From JBGVSA01 sp041807905 (GTDB lineage Bacteria; Pseudomonadota; Gammaproteobacteria; Burkholderiales; Rhodocyclaceae): a stretch of 64,000 nt of DNA. Under the pieces are notes generated by a model. It saw only the letters and a program-made list of their open reading frames with translations, searched no databases and was not told where the DNA came from. Shown here piece after piece: positions 17,199-25,395 of the stretch (position 1 is its first letter; every line of letters begins with the position of its first letter). Where the stretch lies: contig NZ_JBGVSA010000018.1 of NCBI RefSeq assembly GCF_041807905.1, forward strand, positions 1 to 64,000, written 5' to 3'. A program made the position numbers and the translations under genes.

Positions 17199-18220
17199 TC
17201 CACCGTCGCCTCGGCGAAGAGCTGCACTTCGATTTCGCCGGCGTCGGCCAGCTCCTTGACCTGCGCCATGATCTCTTCGCGCACTTGTTCGACGCGGCTG
17301 CGCGGTACCGGCCCGCCGCGACGCATGAGGTCTTCGAAGCTCTGTGCCTGACGACGCGGCATGGCCTGCATGATGGTGTCGCGCACCACGGGCTCGGCAC
17401 CCTTGAGCGCGATGGCCCACTGCTCCAGCGGAATCTCGTCGATGAGGCGCGTGATGACCGCTTCGCTCTGACGCGAGAGGATGAAAAAGTCGTACATGCT
17501 GACTTCGATGCGCGACACCACTTCGGCGTCGTGCGCGCGCAGCAGTTCGACCATCTGCTGACGATTGCCCGGCAGGCGGTTGATGATCTCGGCGGCCTGG
17601 CGCACACCTTCGACGCTGGCGCTCTGCAGGCCGAGACTGTCGAGGCAGCGGCTGACGACTTCGTCGAGTTCCACCAGCAGGTCGCGGTCGATTTCGTTAA
17701 GGCGCGCGACGTTGAGCAAAACCAGATCACGGCTGTCCGCCGGCAGCGCGTCGATCACTTCACCGGCCAGCGCTGAAGGCAGGAACGCTAGGAACACCGC
17801 CTGCATGCGCACGTGTTCATGCGCAATGCGTTCGGCCAGCCACTTGGGCGAGGCCCATTGCAGGCGCGCCATCTTGGGACGGATGGCGTCGCCGTAGATG
17901 GTGTTGAGCACACTGTTGGCAATGTCCGCGCCGAGCGCCAGATCGAGCGAGCGCTTGAGGTACGTGCGCGACGCGCCATGCACGCCGCTCTGCTCGCGGT
18001 AGTCGTCAAAGAAGCGTTGCAGCGAGCCCTTGACGGCGTCGACCTTGATGCCGCTCATGCGCGACATCACCTGCGTCACGCCCAGCAGTTCTTCGCGCGA
18101 CAGACAACGCAGCACGGCGGCGGCGGGCTCTTCGCCCATCGACAACAGCACGATGGCGGCCTGCTCGACCGGGCTCAACGTGGCGCCGGGGACGATGGTG
18201 TCGGGCAGATTGGTGCTCAT
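17195..18220 (-). CDS. Flagellar rotor/switch protein FliG
   Basis: FliG is the C-ring protein that contacts the stators and the MS ring. The 341-residue protein has the N-terminal FliF-binding part (VEQAAIVLLSMGEEPAA), the middle MLARLQWASPKWLAERIAHEH-like region containing EHVRMQAVFLAFLP, and the C-terminal torque helix with charged residues (RLIDEIPLEQWAIALKGAE..MPRRQAQSFEDLM). It overlaps fliF and fliH by 4 bp each. Confidence 0.95.
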   Translation of the reverse strand: MSTNLPDTIVPGATLSPVEQAAIVLLSMGEEPAAAVLRCLSREELLGVTQVMSRMSGIKVDAVKGSLQRFFDDYREQSGVHGASRTYLKRSLDLALGADIANSVLNTIYGDAIRPKMARLQWASPKWLAERIAHEHVRMQAVFLAFLPSALAGEVIDALPADSRDLVLLNVARLNEIDRDLLVELDEVVSRCLDSLGLQSASVEGVRQAAEIINRLPGNRQQMVELLRAHDAEVVSRIEVSMYDFFILSRQSEAVITRLIDEIPLEQWAIALKGAEPVVRDTIMQAMPRRQAQSFEDLMRRGGPVPRSRVEQVREEIMAQVKELADAGEIEVQLFAEATVE

Positions 18221-19911
18221 GCGCGCGCTCCCGGTTCGCTACGTTCTTTCTTTTGCACCCACTGGCGCACGACTTCGGCCACGCGCTCGGGTTCCTTCGC
18301 GGCCAGCGTGCGCAGGTGCTCGACCATCACGTCGACAGGCGAGCCCGGCGGCGGCAGATCGTAATCGGCCAGCAGAGGCACCACTGACATGCCGCCCTGC
18401 GCGACCGGCGCGCCGAGTGCCGGTGCGTCGGCGGACGACAAGGCGGCGGCCGACGTCGGCATGGCGGCACCGGGTTCGATCGCCGGGTCGCCGAGGTCGA
18501 CGATCTCGCGCGTTTTCGCCACCGGCGGCGCGACAGCGTTCTGAGCCAGCCGGAACACCGGACGGAAGATGAACAGAAATGCCAGCAGCGTGGCCAGCGC
18601 GTAGGCCGCCCACGTCGCCATCTCGATGACGTTGTCACGCTGCTGCCACCACGGCACATCTGCCGGGCGGCCGGGGAAGTCCATCGACGACACGACCAGC
18701 GTGTCGCCGCGCGTCTCGTCGATACCCAAGCCGCTGCGCAGCACCTTGTCGACATTGGCAATGGCAGCCGGCGACCACGCGCGGTGGTCAGGCGCGGCGG
18801 CACCATTGAGCACCACGGCGACGGAGAGCTTTTTCAACCGGCCACGGCTGCGCTGCGTCTGCGTGATGGTGCGGTCGTAGGCGTACTGACGCGTGGTGGC
18901 GTTCTTCTGCGCGGTGGTTGCTTCGGACTGCCCTTCCTGCGCGGCGGCAACCTGCACGGGACGATTGGACAGCGAACCCGGCACGCCGATGGCAAGCGGG
19001 TCGCGGCCGGATTCGTTGCGCATCGCTTCGTTGGTAATTTTCGGCGCTTCACCGTAGCGCTCGACCGTCTCATTCACGCGGTCGTAGTCGACGTCGGCGG
19101 TGACGCTGGCCTTGTAGTTGTCCGCGCCCAGCACCGGCGCGAGCAGTTCGGCGATGTTGCGGCGGGTCTCGTCCTGGTAGTGGCGCGAGGCATCCGACAC
19201 CTGACCGCCTTCGTAGCCGTCGGTCAGATCGACGCGCGACGACAGGAAGGCGCCGGTCTGGTCGACGACGGTAACGCGCTTGGCGTCGAGGCTGGCGACG
19301 CTGTTGGCCACGAGGTTGATGATGGCGGCGATCTGCTCCGGCGCCAGCGTGCGGCCGGCCTTGAGCATGAGCACGACCGACGCGGAACTCTTCTCGCCGT
19401 CGCTCACGACAAACGACGTGGAACGCGCGATGGACAGATGCACGCGCGCCGACTCGACCGCCTCCAGCGAGGAAATGCTCTGCGAGAGTTCACCTTCGAG
19501 CCCGCGGCGGAAACGTACGTCCTGCACAAACTGGCTGGTCCCCAGAGGATCGTTGCGATCCATCAGCTCCAGCCCTTCAGGCAGTTTGGCCACAACGCCG
19601 CGCGATGCCAAAAGCATGCGTACGCGCCCGAGCTTGCTTTCTGGCACCAGCACCTGGCCAGTGTCCGGATGCAGGCGATACGGAATGCCCTGCGCGTCGA
19701 GTGCTGCCACCACGTCGGTGACGGAGACCTTCTCGCGGCCGCCGAACACCGGCTTGTAGTTGGCCTGGTCGCGCCAGGCAAACATGAGCACCAGCGCGGT
19801 GATGCCAATGGCAAGCACCACCAGCGGCAGCAGGTTCTTGAACAGCCCTGCCGGCACCTTGGGCGAGGTTCCACGCAGGCGGGCAAAGGCAGGTTTGAGT
19901 GCGGCGATCAC
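18217..19911 (-). CDS. Flagellar MS-ring protein FliF
   Basis: FliF assembles the MS ring in the inner membrane, the base of the structure. The 564-residue length is typical. Membrane segments lie near residues 27-47 and in the stretch WAAYALATLLAFLFIFRPVF. The ring-building motifs LGTSQFVQDVRFRRGLEGEL and ESARVHLSIARSTSFV are present, with the FliG-binding tail RVAEVVRQWVQKKERSEP. It follows fliE by 19 bp. Confidence 0.96.
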   Translation of the reverse strand: MIAALKPAFARLRGTSPKVPAGLFKNLLPLVVLAIGITALVLMFAWRDQANYKPVFGGREKVSVTDVVAALDAQGIPYRLHPDTGQVLVPESKLGRVRMLLASRGVVAKLPEGLELMDRNDPLGTSQFVQDVRFRRGLEGELSQSISSLEAVESARVHLSIARSTSFVVSDGEKSSASVVLMLKAGRTLAPEQIAAIINLVANSVASLDAKRVTVVDQTGAFLSSRVDLTDGYEGGQVSDASRHYQDETRRNIAELLAPVLGADNYKASVTADVDYDRVNETVERYGEAPKITNEAMRNESGRDPLAIGVPGSLSNRPVQVAAAQEGQSEATTAQKNATTRQYAYDRTITQTQRSRGRLKKLSVAVVLNGAAAPDHRAWSPAAIANVDKVLRSGLGIDETRGDTLVVSSMDFPGRPADVPWWQQRDNVIEMATWAAYALATLLAFLFIFRPVFRLAQNAVAPPVAKTREIVDLGDPAIEPGAAMPTSAAALSSADAPALGAPVAQGGMSVVPLLADYDLPPPGSPVDVMVEHLRTLAAKEPERVAEVVRQWVQKKERSEPGARA

Positions 19912-19930
19912 GAGGGCGTCCCTGGGTCGC

Positions 19931-20269
19931 TCAGAGTTGCAGCTTGATCAGCTCATCCACGGCGCCAACGACCTTGTTGCGCACCTGCATGAGCATCGAG
20001 AACGACAGGGAGGCGTCCTGACTGGCGAGCATGGCACCGACCAGATCGTCGCTGCGGCCGGCGTCGACATCGGCCATGCGCTCGCCGGCCACGCGGTCCT
20101 TCTCGTTCACGCCCATGACGGCCTGCTTGAAGCTGTCGGCAAAGCTCATCGCCGCGCCGTCATTGCCTTCCGCGGACAAGGGGTTGGCCAGAGGTGCCTG
20201 CAACTGGGAGGCCAGGTTGCGCAATTGCGCAAGATCGGCCCCGATGAGTGCGCTCATTTCGCTTGCCAT
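19931..20269 (-). CDS. Flagellar hook-basal body adaptor FliE
   Basis: FliE joins the MS ring to the proximal rod. The ATG at 20269 (MASEMSALIG) is preferred because GGAGA lies 5 bases before it; a TTG at 20281 would add four residues. The 112-residue protein has the family pattern SFADSFKQAVMGVNEKDRVA and the end SFSMLMQVRNKVVGAVDELI. It is the first gene of a presumed 17-gene operon running to 7035, behind a 0.5-kb leader that carries a riboswitch. Confidence 0.93.
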   Translation of the reverse strand: MASEMSALIGADLAQLRNLASQLQAPLANPLSAEGNDGAAMSFADSFKQAVMGVNEKDRVAGERMADVDAGRSDDLVGAMLASQDASLSFSMLMQVRNKVVGAVDELIKLQL

Positions 20270-20544
20270 CACGCTCTCCAATCACCCGCAGCCAATGCGT
20301 GCGACAGCCGGGGCAAATATATGCACGCACTCATGCGGGGGTTATGAGGGATATTCGATTTGTCCATTTTCGTCATGGCTCCGACATATTCCAGCAACCA
20401 ATTTCACGAAACGATCGGCAAATAAATCCCCTTACCGTTTGAATAACGGCGAATTAAATAGTCAAAGGGATTTTTCGGATCGCCCTGCCTGACAAATCGC
20501 GCAAAAAATCGACGCGCAAACGCCTGGCCGAAGGACCGTGAGGG

Positions 20545-20568
20545 TTACGGGAAGAGGGGGTACAGCAT
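20545..20568 (-). other. Possible 7-codon leader ORF before fliE
   Basis: An ATG at 20566-20568 follows a strong ribosome-binding sequence, AAGGAAGG, at good distance, but the frame closes after seven codons with TAA. A second short frame of 17 codons starts at 20691. Both lie in the leader between the riboswitch and fliE. They may be leader peptides, remnants or chance; only the strong binding site argues for the first. Confidence 0.25.
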
Positions 20569-20702
20569 GGAGCCTTCCTTTCTTGCAATGCAGCAAATCG
20601 TGCCAGGGCGGCACAAAGGAAGGTCGAGGTCGCGAGTTTAGCGACTTGCAAGACCCGGTGGAGACAGGAGCGCACGGCGATCCAGCGCCATCAGCCACCG
20701 GT

Positions 20703-20723
20703 TGAACCCTTGACAGGGGTTCA
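20703..20723 (-). promoter_or_regulatory. Hairpin in the riboswitch expression platform
   Basis: A perfect inverted repeat, TGAACCC / GGGTTCA with a 7-base loop, follows the riboswitch on the minus strand by about five bases. Its 5' arm (AACCC) can instead pair with GGGGTT, the 3' strand of the riboswitch P1 stem. These two pairings exclude each other, as in an anti-terminator arrangement. No U-run follows, so simple intrinsic termination is uncertain; Rho-dependent or other control is possible. Confidence 0.5.
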
Positions 20724-20727
20724 GTCT

Positions 20728-20803
20728 GGCAACCCCGCTATCGTGGCCTTTTCAGGCGGTAGACCGGAGGCTTTGCGACCCCGCCTTTCGTGCGGGTGTG
20801 CCC
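20728..20803 (-). ncRNA. c-di-GMP-I (GEMM) riboswitch
   Basis: Read on the minus strand from 20803, the RNA begins GGGCACACC and has a first hairpin with a CGAAAG loop (stem CCCGC/GCGGG), the highly conserved GTCGCAAAGCCTCCGG, a second hairpin, and the 3' end ATAGCGGGGTTGCC. Order and sequence match the class I c-di-GMP riboswitch as known from Vibrio cholerae Vc2, where the blocks are CGAAAG, GACGCAAAGCCTCCGG and TAGCGGGGTTACC. The RNA points to fliE, whose start is about 460 bases downstream. A good -10 box lies just upstream. Confidence 0.88.
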
Positions 20804-20815
20804 AAATTTGGCCGG

Positions 20816-20845
20816 AGTATAGGCACGAATCTGTCAGATATCCAA
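20816..20845 (-). promoter_or_regulatory. Likely sigma-70 promoter for the riboswitch-fliE transcript
   Basis: On the minus strand TATACT (20821-20816) matches five of six bases of the -10 consensus. A weak -35, TTGGAT (20845-20840), lies 18 bases upstream. Transcription would start near 20810, a few bases before the riboswitch. The call depends mainly on the strong -10 and its position. Confidence 0.55.
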
Positions 20846-21196
20846 GGAGTTTCTGAGTTTTTGTCAGAAACATCGTATTTATATTGCTTTGCAGCATCCT
20901 CCGCTACCCAACTATTGGGAGGAGTTCGCCATTTCGTTCGAAGCCTATCTTTTGACATACATCAAACATCTTAGATGTCTGACATCATCGGCCCCGCTAT
21001 CGAAACACACCCGCATATTCATCGTCGCGCCCTGCGAATATCAGGTTGAATATCCGTTTGAATGCCCCAGTCGGATTAATTTTATTTTTATCGAACGCTA
21101 AAGTTTGTAAATGTCCGCGACGATTAAGCAGCGTGACGCCGCGACTGGCGATTTATTTTCCGTATTCAGAACGCGGGCGATGCCCGTTGAATCTCC
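20846..21196. other. A+T-richer non-coding region between the fliE and fliM operons
   Basis: No gene is supported here. The stretch is clearly richer in A+T than its surroundings. It has a short inverted repeat ACATCttaGATGT (20966-20978), a lone TTGACA (20952-20957) without a clear -10, and a repeated GAATAT. It must hold the promoter of the fliMNPQR-flhBA operon. No correctly spaced sigma-54 or sigma-28 promoter could be found. Confidence 0.5.
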
Positions 21197-22063
21197 ATGC
21201 AAATCCACCGCCCTTCCCCTCGAGCCCCGGCTGATGTCCGCGTACTCGATGCGCGCACGCTGGGCCGCCCGGTGCATCTGCTGCACAGGTTCGTCGGTCC
21301 GTTGCGCGAGGACCTGGCAGAGGTTTTCCGCACCGGCCTGAACCGCCGATACCGCGCGTCGTTCGAGTTGAACGACGTGACCATCGGCCGGCTCGACATG
21401 GTGCCCCCGCGCTGCCGCTGGCTGCAGTACTCGGACGCCACCGGCCGTATCGGCTTTGCCATCGAGCGGCAGGTACTGCTGTGTGTGCTCGACTACCGCT
21501 ACGGCGCGCGCGATGGCAGCGGCGCATCCACCCAGGGTGCGGCGCCCGTTCCCGAGACGGCGACCGAAGAACGGCTGGCCGGCATGCTCGGACGACAGTT
21601 CGTCAGTGCGCTGGCCGAACGCATCGAATGGCTGCCCGAGACCGGCAGCGCCGAGACCTGCGTGCATGAGTTCACCGAAGGCGCGGGCAGTCCGCCCGCC
21701 GCCGGCACGTGGTGCGTGCGGGCCCAGGTGGCCGAACCGACGCGCGGCGTCGAAGGCTGCCTGTGGTTTGTGCTCGACGACGCGTGGATGCAACGTCTGC
21801 TCTCGCGCCTGTCGCCCCTGCGCCCGGCAACGGGCCGCGCGCCTGCCGCGCCGCTTGCCACGCGTCTGTCGCTGACACTGGTCGGCCGCCTGCTCGAGAA
21901 GGAAGTCCCCCTGGGCGTGCTGCTCGACGCCCGCGTGGGCGACGTCATCCCTGTCAGCATGGGTGTGACCGACGTGCTGGTCGACGACGCGCGCCTGTTC
22001 ACCGCACGCGTGGCCGAGCACAAAGGCAAGCTGTGCCTAACCGCTTTTGAAGATGTGGAGTAA
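21197..22063 (+). CDS. Flagellar switch protein FliM (lateral type, no CheY-binding N terminus)
   Basis: The protein of 288 residues matches the middle and C-terminal (SpoA) parts of FliM, the C-ring switch component: LGRPVHLLHRFVGPLREDL near the start and RLSLTLVGRLLEKEVPLGVL with VGDVIPVSMG at the end. An in-frame stop at 21188-21190 fixes the upstream limit. It is shorter than usual FliM (about 330) and has no EIDALL-like CheY-binding motif at its N terminus. There is no strong ribosome-binding site; a partly overlapping frame from 21111 was considered and not accepted. First gene of fliMNPQR-flhBA. Confidence 0.85.
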   Translation: MQIHRPSPRAPADVRVLDARTLGRPVHLLHRFVGPLREDLAEVFRTGLNRRYRASFELNDVTIGRLDMVPPRCRWLQYSDATGRIGFAIERQVLLCVLDYRYGARDGSGASTQGAAPVPETATEERLAGMLGRQFVSALAERIEWLPETGSAETCVHEFTEGAGSPPAAGTWCVRAQVAEPTRGVEGCLWFVLDDAWMQRLLSRLSPLRPATGRAPAAPLATRLSLTLVGRLLEKEVPLGVLLDARVGDVIPVSMGVTDVLVDDARLFTARVAEHKGKLCLTAFEDVE

Positions 22064-22068
22064 CCCCC

Positions 22069-22425
22069 ATGGACCCGATCGATAACTCCGAACTGAGTAG
22101 CCTGCTGGCCGATCTGGCCGAGCCCGTTGCCGGTGAAACGGTGACGGCCGAGCCCGCCCGTGCGCCGCGTTCGCTCACGCAGATGATGCGCAAGATTCCT
22201 GTCACGCTGACGCTCGAAGTCGGCGCGGCGCGCGTGTCGTTGCAGGACGTGATGAACATCGAGCAGGACAGCGTGGTGGAACTCGACACGTTGGCTGGCG
22301 AACCGCTGGTCATCAAGGTCAACGGCACGCCCATCGGTCGCGCCGAAGTGGTGGTGTCGGGCGAGAACTACGGACTCAAGGTGGTGGAACTGACCGACCT
22401 CGACCTGGGCACGCTGGGCGCGTGA
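22069..22425 (+). CDS. Flagellar switch protein FliN
   Basis: FliN is the lower C-ring protein. The 118-residue protein ends with the SpoA domain: IPVTLTLEVGAARVSLQDVM, ELDTLAGEPLVIKVNG, GRAEVVVSGENYGLKV. The N terminus contains DNSELSSLLADL, which loosely resembles the CheY-docking helix normally at the FliM N terminus. It lies 5 bp after fliM and overlaps fliP by 4 bp. Confidence 0.93.
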   Translation: MDPIDNSELSSLLADLAEPVAGETVTAEPARAPRSLTQMMRKIPVTLTLEVGAARVSLQDVMNIEQDSVVELDTLAGEPLVIKVNGTPIGRAEVVVSGENYGLKVVELTDLDLGTLGA

Positions 22426-23180
22426 CAGCGGTGAAGACCACACGGCTGGTGTCACTCGCCGGCACTGCATTGCTACTGGCCCTGCCGCTGGCGGCCCATG
22501 CCGACACGCTGGCCGTGCTCGGCAGCACCACGCAGGGCGCGACGACCGAACTGACGGTCAAGACACAGATTCTCGTCATCATGACGCTGCTCGGGCTGCT
22601 GCCCGTGATGGTGCTGATGATGACGAGTTTCACGCGCTTCGTGATCGTGCTGTCATTGCTGCGGCAGGCGCTGGGCCTGCAGACGGGTCTGCCCAACCGC
22701 ATCGTCACCGGCGTGGCGCTGATTCTCACCCTGCTGGTCATGCGCCCCATCGGCGAGACCATCTGGGCCAATGCTTTCGTGCCGTACGACGAAGACAAGA
22801 TCACCCTGCAGGAAGCGTTGAAGATCGCCGAAGCTCCGCTGTCGCGCTTCATGCTGGCGCAGACGAGCAAGAGCGCACTGGCCCAGATTTCGCAACTGGC
22901 TGGCGAAAAGGACATCGCCCGCCCGCAGGATCACGCCTTCACCGTGAAGCTCGCCGCCTTCGTGCTGAGCGAGCTGAAGACCGCCTTCCAGATCGGCTGC
23001 ATGTTGTTCATCCCCTTCCTCGTCATCGATCTGGTGGTGTCATCGGTGCTGATGGCGATGGGCATGATGATGCTGTCGCCGCTGGTCATATCGCTGCCGC
23101 TCAAGCTGTTGCTGTTCGTGCTGGTCGACGGCTGGACGCTGACGGTCAATACGCTGGTCACCAGCGTGAGGGCGTTCTGA
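22422..23180 (+). CDS. Flagellar export gate protein FliP
   Basis: FliP is the main subunit of the FliPQR export gate in the inner membrane. The likely start is a GTG at 22422 overlapping the fliN stop; a second GTG is at 22431. The 252-residue protein has a signal peptide ending near AAHA, four membrane segments and the signatures TSFTRFVIVLSLLRQALGLQ, PLSRFMLAQT and FIPFLVIDLVVSSVLMAMGM. No fliO gene precedes it. Confidence 0.96.
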   Translation: MTAVKTTRLVSLAGTALLLALPLAAHADTLAVLGSTTQGATTELTVKTQILVIMTLLGLLPVMVLMMTSFTRFVIVLSLLRQALGLQTGLPNRIVTGVALILTLLVMRPIGETIWANAFVPYDEDKITLQEALKIAEAPLSRFMLAQTSKSALAQISQLAGEKDIARPQDHAFTVKLAAFVLSELKTAFQIGCMLFIPFLVIDLVVSSVLMAMGMMMLSPLVISLPLKLLLFVLVDGWTLTVNTLVTSVRAF

Positions 23181-23452
23181 TGCTCACGCCCGAAGTCGCG
23201 GTCGAGCTGATGAGCGATGCCTTGCACATGGTGATGGTGCTGGTTGCCGTGCTGATCGTGCCCGGCCTTGTCGTCGGTCTGTTGGTGAGCCTGTTCCAGG
23301 CGGCCACGCAGATCAACGAACAGACCTTGAGCTTTCTGCCGCGCCTGATGGTGACACTGCTGGCGATCACGCTCGCCGGGCGCTGGGCAAGCGGCTACGT
23401 CATGGACTTCTGCGTGGCGATCTTCCAGCGCGCCGCCGCGCTGGTCGGATAG
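23180..23452 (+). CDS. Flagellar export gate protein FliQ
   Basis: FliQ is a two-helix gate subunit. The 90-residue protein has two membrane segments (about 16-37 and 51-75) and the motif GLLVSLFQAATQINEQTLSF, which is diagnostic. Its start overlaps the last base of fliP. Confidence 0.95.
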   Translation: MLTPEVAVELMSDALHMVMVLVAVLIVPGLVVGLLVSLFQAATQINEQTLSFLPRLMVTLLAITLAGRWASGYVMDFCVAIFQRAAALVG

Positions 23453-23459
23453 ACGCGCC

Positions 23460-24233
23460 ATGGTCGAACCGGTCTTCGGCCAACTGCTGGCATTGCTGCA
23501 TGCGCTGTGGTGGCCGTTCTGCCGCACGCTGGCGATGTTCAGCGCCGCCCCGGTGATCGGCGACAACATGGCGCCGGTGACGGTGCGCGTGCTGCTCTCG
23601 CTGGCACTCGCGGTGGTGATGTTGCCGGTGGCGCAGCCAGCGGTGCACATCGACCCGTTCTCGTTGCAGGGCGTGGCCGCCACCGGCGAACAGGTCGTGG
23701 TGGGGCTGGTGATCGGGCTGGCGTTCCACCTGACCATGGCGATCGTCATGGTGCTCGGGTATCTGGTGTCCTCGCAGATGGGGCTGGCGATGGCGGTGAT
23801 GAACGACCCCATGAACGGAGCGTCCTCCGACGTGGTGTCGAGCATGCTCTACATTCTGTGCATCATCGTGTTCTTCTCCATCGACGGACACATCGTGCTG
23901 GTGCGCGTGCTGGGCGAGAGTTTCCGCGCGTGGCCAGTGGGGCGCGGCTTTGAATTGCTCGCCCTGCACAAGCTCGCGCTCAACGTGGCCTGGGTGTTTT
24001 CGGCCGCGTTGCTGCTGGCCATTCCCATCGTGTTCTCGACACTCGTCGTGCAGATGGGGTTCGGTTTTCTCAATCGCGTAGCGCCCACGCTCAATCTGTT
24101 CTCGCTGGGCTTCTCGCTGGTAACGGTGTTCAGCCTGCTGATGCTTGCGCAGATCGTGCATACCGTGCCGGCGCATTACATCCGCATGACGGCGCGCGTG
24201 CTCGACATGCTGCGGCGCGACTTTGGCATCTGA
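23460..24233 (+). CDS. Flagellar export gate protein FliR
   Basis: FliR closes the export gate with FliP and FliQ. The 257-residue protein has six predicted membrane segments and family stretches such as FSAAPVIGDNMAPVTVRVLL, SSQMGLAMAVMNDPMNG and FLNRVAPTLNLFSLGFSL. It lies 7 bp after fliQ and 10 bp before flhB. Confidence 0.95.
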   Translation: MVEPVFGQLLALLHALWWPFCRTLAMFSAAPVIGDNMAPVTVRVLLSLALAVVMLPVAQPAVHIDPFSLQGVAATGEQVVVGLVIGLAFHLTMAIVMVLGYLVSSQMGLAMAVMNDPMNGASSDVVSSMLYILCIIVFFSIDGHIVLVRVLGESFRAWPVGRGFELLALHKLALNVAWVFSAALLLAIPIVFSTLVVQMGFGFLNRVAPTLNLFSLGFSLVTVFSLLMLAQIVHTVPAHYIRMTARVLDMLRRDFGI

Positions 24234-24243
24234 CGTGTAAGCC

Positions 24244-25395
24244 ATGGCCGAGCACAGCAGTAGCGAAGACAAGACCGAAAAGCCCTCGGCGCAGAAACTG
24301 CGCAAGTCACGCGAGCAGGGGCAGGTGCCTCGTTCGCGCGATGTCGCCACGGCGATCGGCATTCTCGTCTGCATCAAGCTGATCGTGCTGCTCATGCCGG
24401 GTTACCTGGAGGACTTTCGCGAACTGTTCGGCGCTGGCTTTGCGGCACTCGACGGTGACGGGACGCCCGAGAATCTGTGGTCGAGCGCTTTCACCACCGC
24501 CATGCTGTTGATGGCAAAGATGATGCTGCCGCTGTTCGTGGTGCCGCTGGCCATCTCGCTGGGCGCGCTCTATCCCGGCGGCTGGGTGTTTGCAGGATCG
24601 CACCTGATGCCGAAGTTCTCGCGCATGAATCCGCTGGCCTACGTGCAGCGCCTCACGCAACCGAAGCACGTGGCGAGCGTGGCGGCGTCGATCGCCAAGG
24701 CGGTCGCGTTGGGGCTCGTGCTGTGGCATGTGTCCAGCAGCACGTTGCCGGATTTCATCGCCCTGCAGGCGCAGCCGCTCGACCAGGCCATCATGTATGG
24801 CGCGGGCTTGATGCTCGACGGCATCCTCGCGCTCTGCACGGTGTTCGTGATCTTCGCGCTCATCGATCTGCCGGTGCAGCGCTTCATCTACCTGCGCGAA
24901 CAACGCATGACCAAGCGCGAGATGAAAGAGGAATACAAGAGCACCGAAGGCCGCCCCGAAGTGCGCCAGCGCATCCGCCAGTTGCAGTTGCAGATGGCCC
25001 GCCGGGGCGTACGCAAGACGGTGCCCGGCGCCGATGTGGTGATCGTCAACCCCGAGCACTACGCCGTGGCGCTCAAGTACGACGCCGACCGCGCCGACGC
25101 ACCGTTCGTCATCGCCAAAGGTGTCGATGAGATGGCGCTCTACATCCGCGAAGTCGCACGCGAATCGAATGTCGAAGTCGTGCCGCTGCCGCCGCTGGCA
25201 CGCGCCATCTACAACACCAGCCAGGTGAACCAGAAGATCCCCGCCGCCCTGTATCGCGCCGTTGCGCTGGTACTGGGCTATGTATTGCAGTTGCAGGCGT
25301 TCCGTGGCGGCCGCCGCGAACGTGCGCCGCTGCTGCCGGACGCGCTGCCGATTCCGCGCGCCTTTCTCGACGCCCACGCCCGACAAGAATCATGA
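24244..25395 (+). CDS. Flagellar export switch protein FlhB (NPEH instead of NPTH)
   Basis: FlhB is the autocleaving export component that changes substrate specificity from rod/hook to filament. The 383-residue protein has the N-terminal EKPSAQKLRKSREQGQVPRS, four membrane segments and a cytoplasmic domain. The cleavage motif, normally Asn-Pro-Thr-His, is VNPEHYAVALKY here: Asn269 and Pro270 are kept but residue 271 is Glu. The C-terminal PPLARAIYNTSQVNQKIP is typical. It overlaps flhA by 4 bp. Confidence 0.95.
   Translation: MAEHSSSEDKTEKPSAQKLRKSREQGQVPRSRDVATAIGILVCIKLIVLLMPGYLEDFRELFGAGFAALDGDGTPENLWSSAFTTAMLLMAKMMLPLFVVPLAISLGALYPGGWVFAGSHLMPKFSRMNPLAYVQRLTQPKHVASVAASIAKAVALGLVLWHVSSSTLPDFIALQAQPLDQAIMYGAGLMLDGILALCTVFVIFALIDLPVQRFIYLREQRMTKREMKEEYKSTEGRPEVRQRIRQLQLQMARRGVRKTVPGADVVIVNPEHYAVALKYDADRADAPFVIAKGVDEMALYIREVARESNVEVVPLPPLARAIYNTSQVNQKIPAALYRAVALVLGYVLQLQAFRGGRRERAPLLPDALPIPRAFLDAHARQES

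Noticed and set aside
20592..20612. Sigma-54-like TGGCACGATTTGCTGC on the minus strand in the fliE leader
   Set aside because: The GG-to-GC distance is 8 or 11 bases, not the required 10; sigma-54 promoters do not tolerate this.
21111..21341. Alternative upstream frame (76 codons) as the true start of FliM
   Set aside because: It is in a different frame from the FliM domain, has no FliM-like residues and overlaps the conserved LGRPVH region; kept only as a possible frameshift to check.
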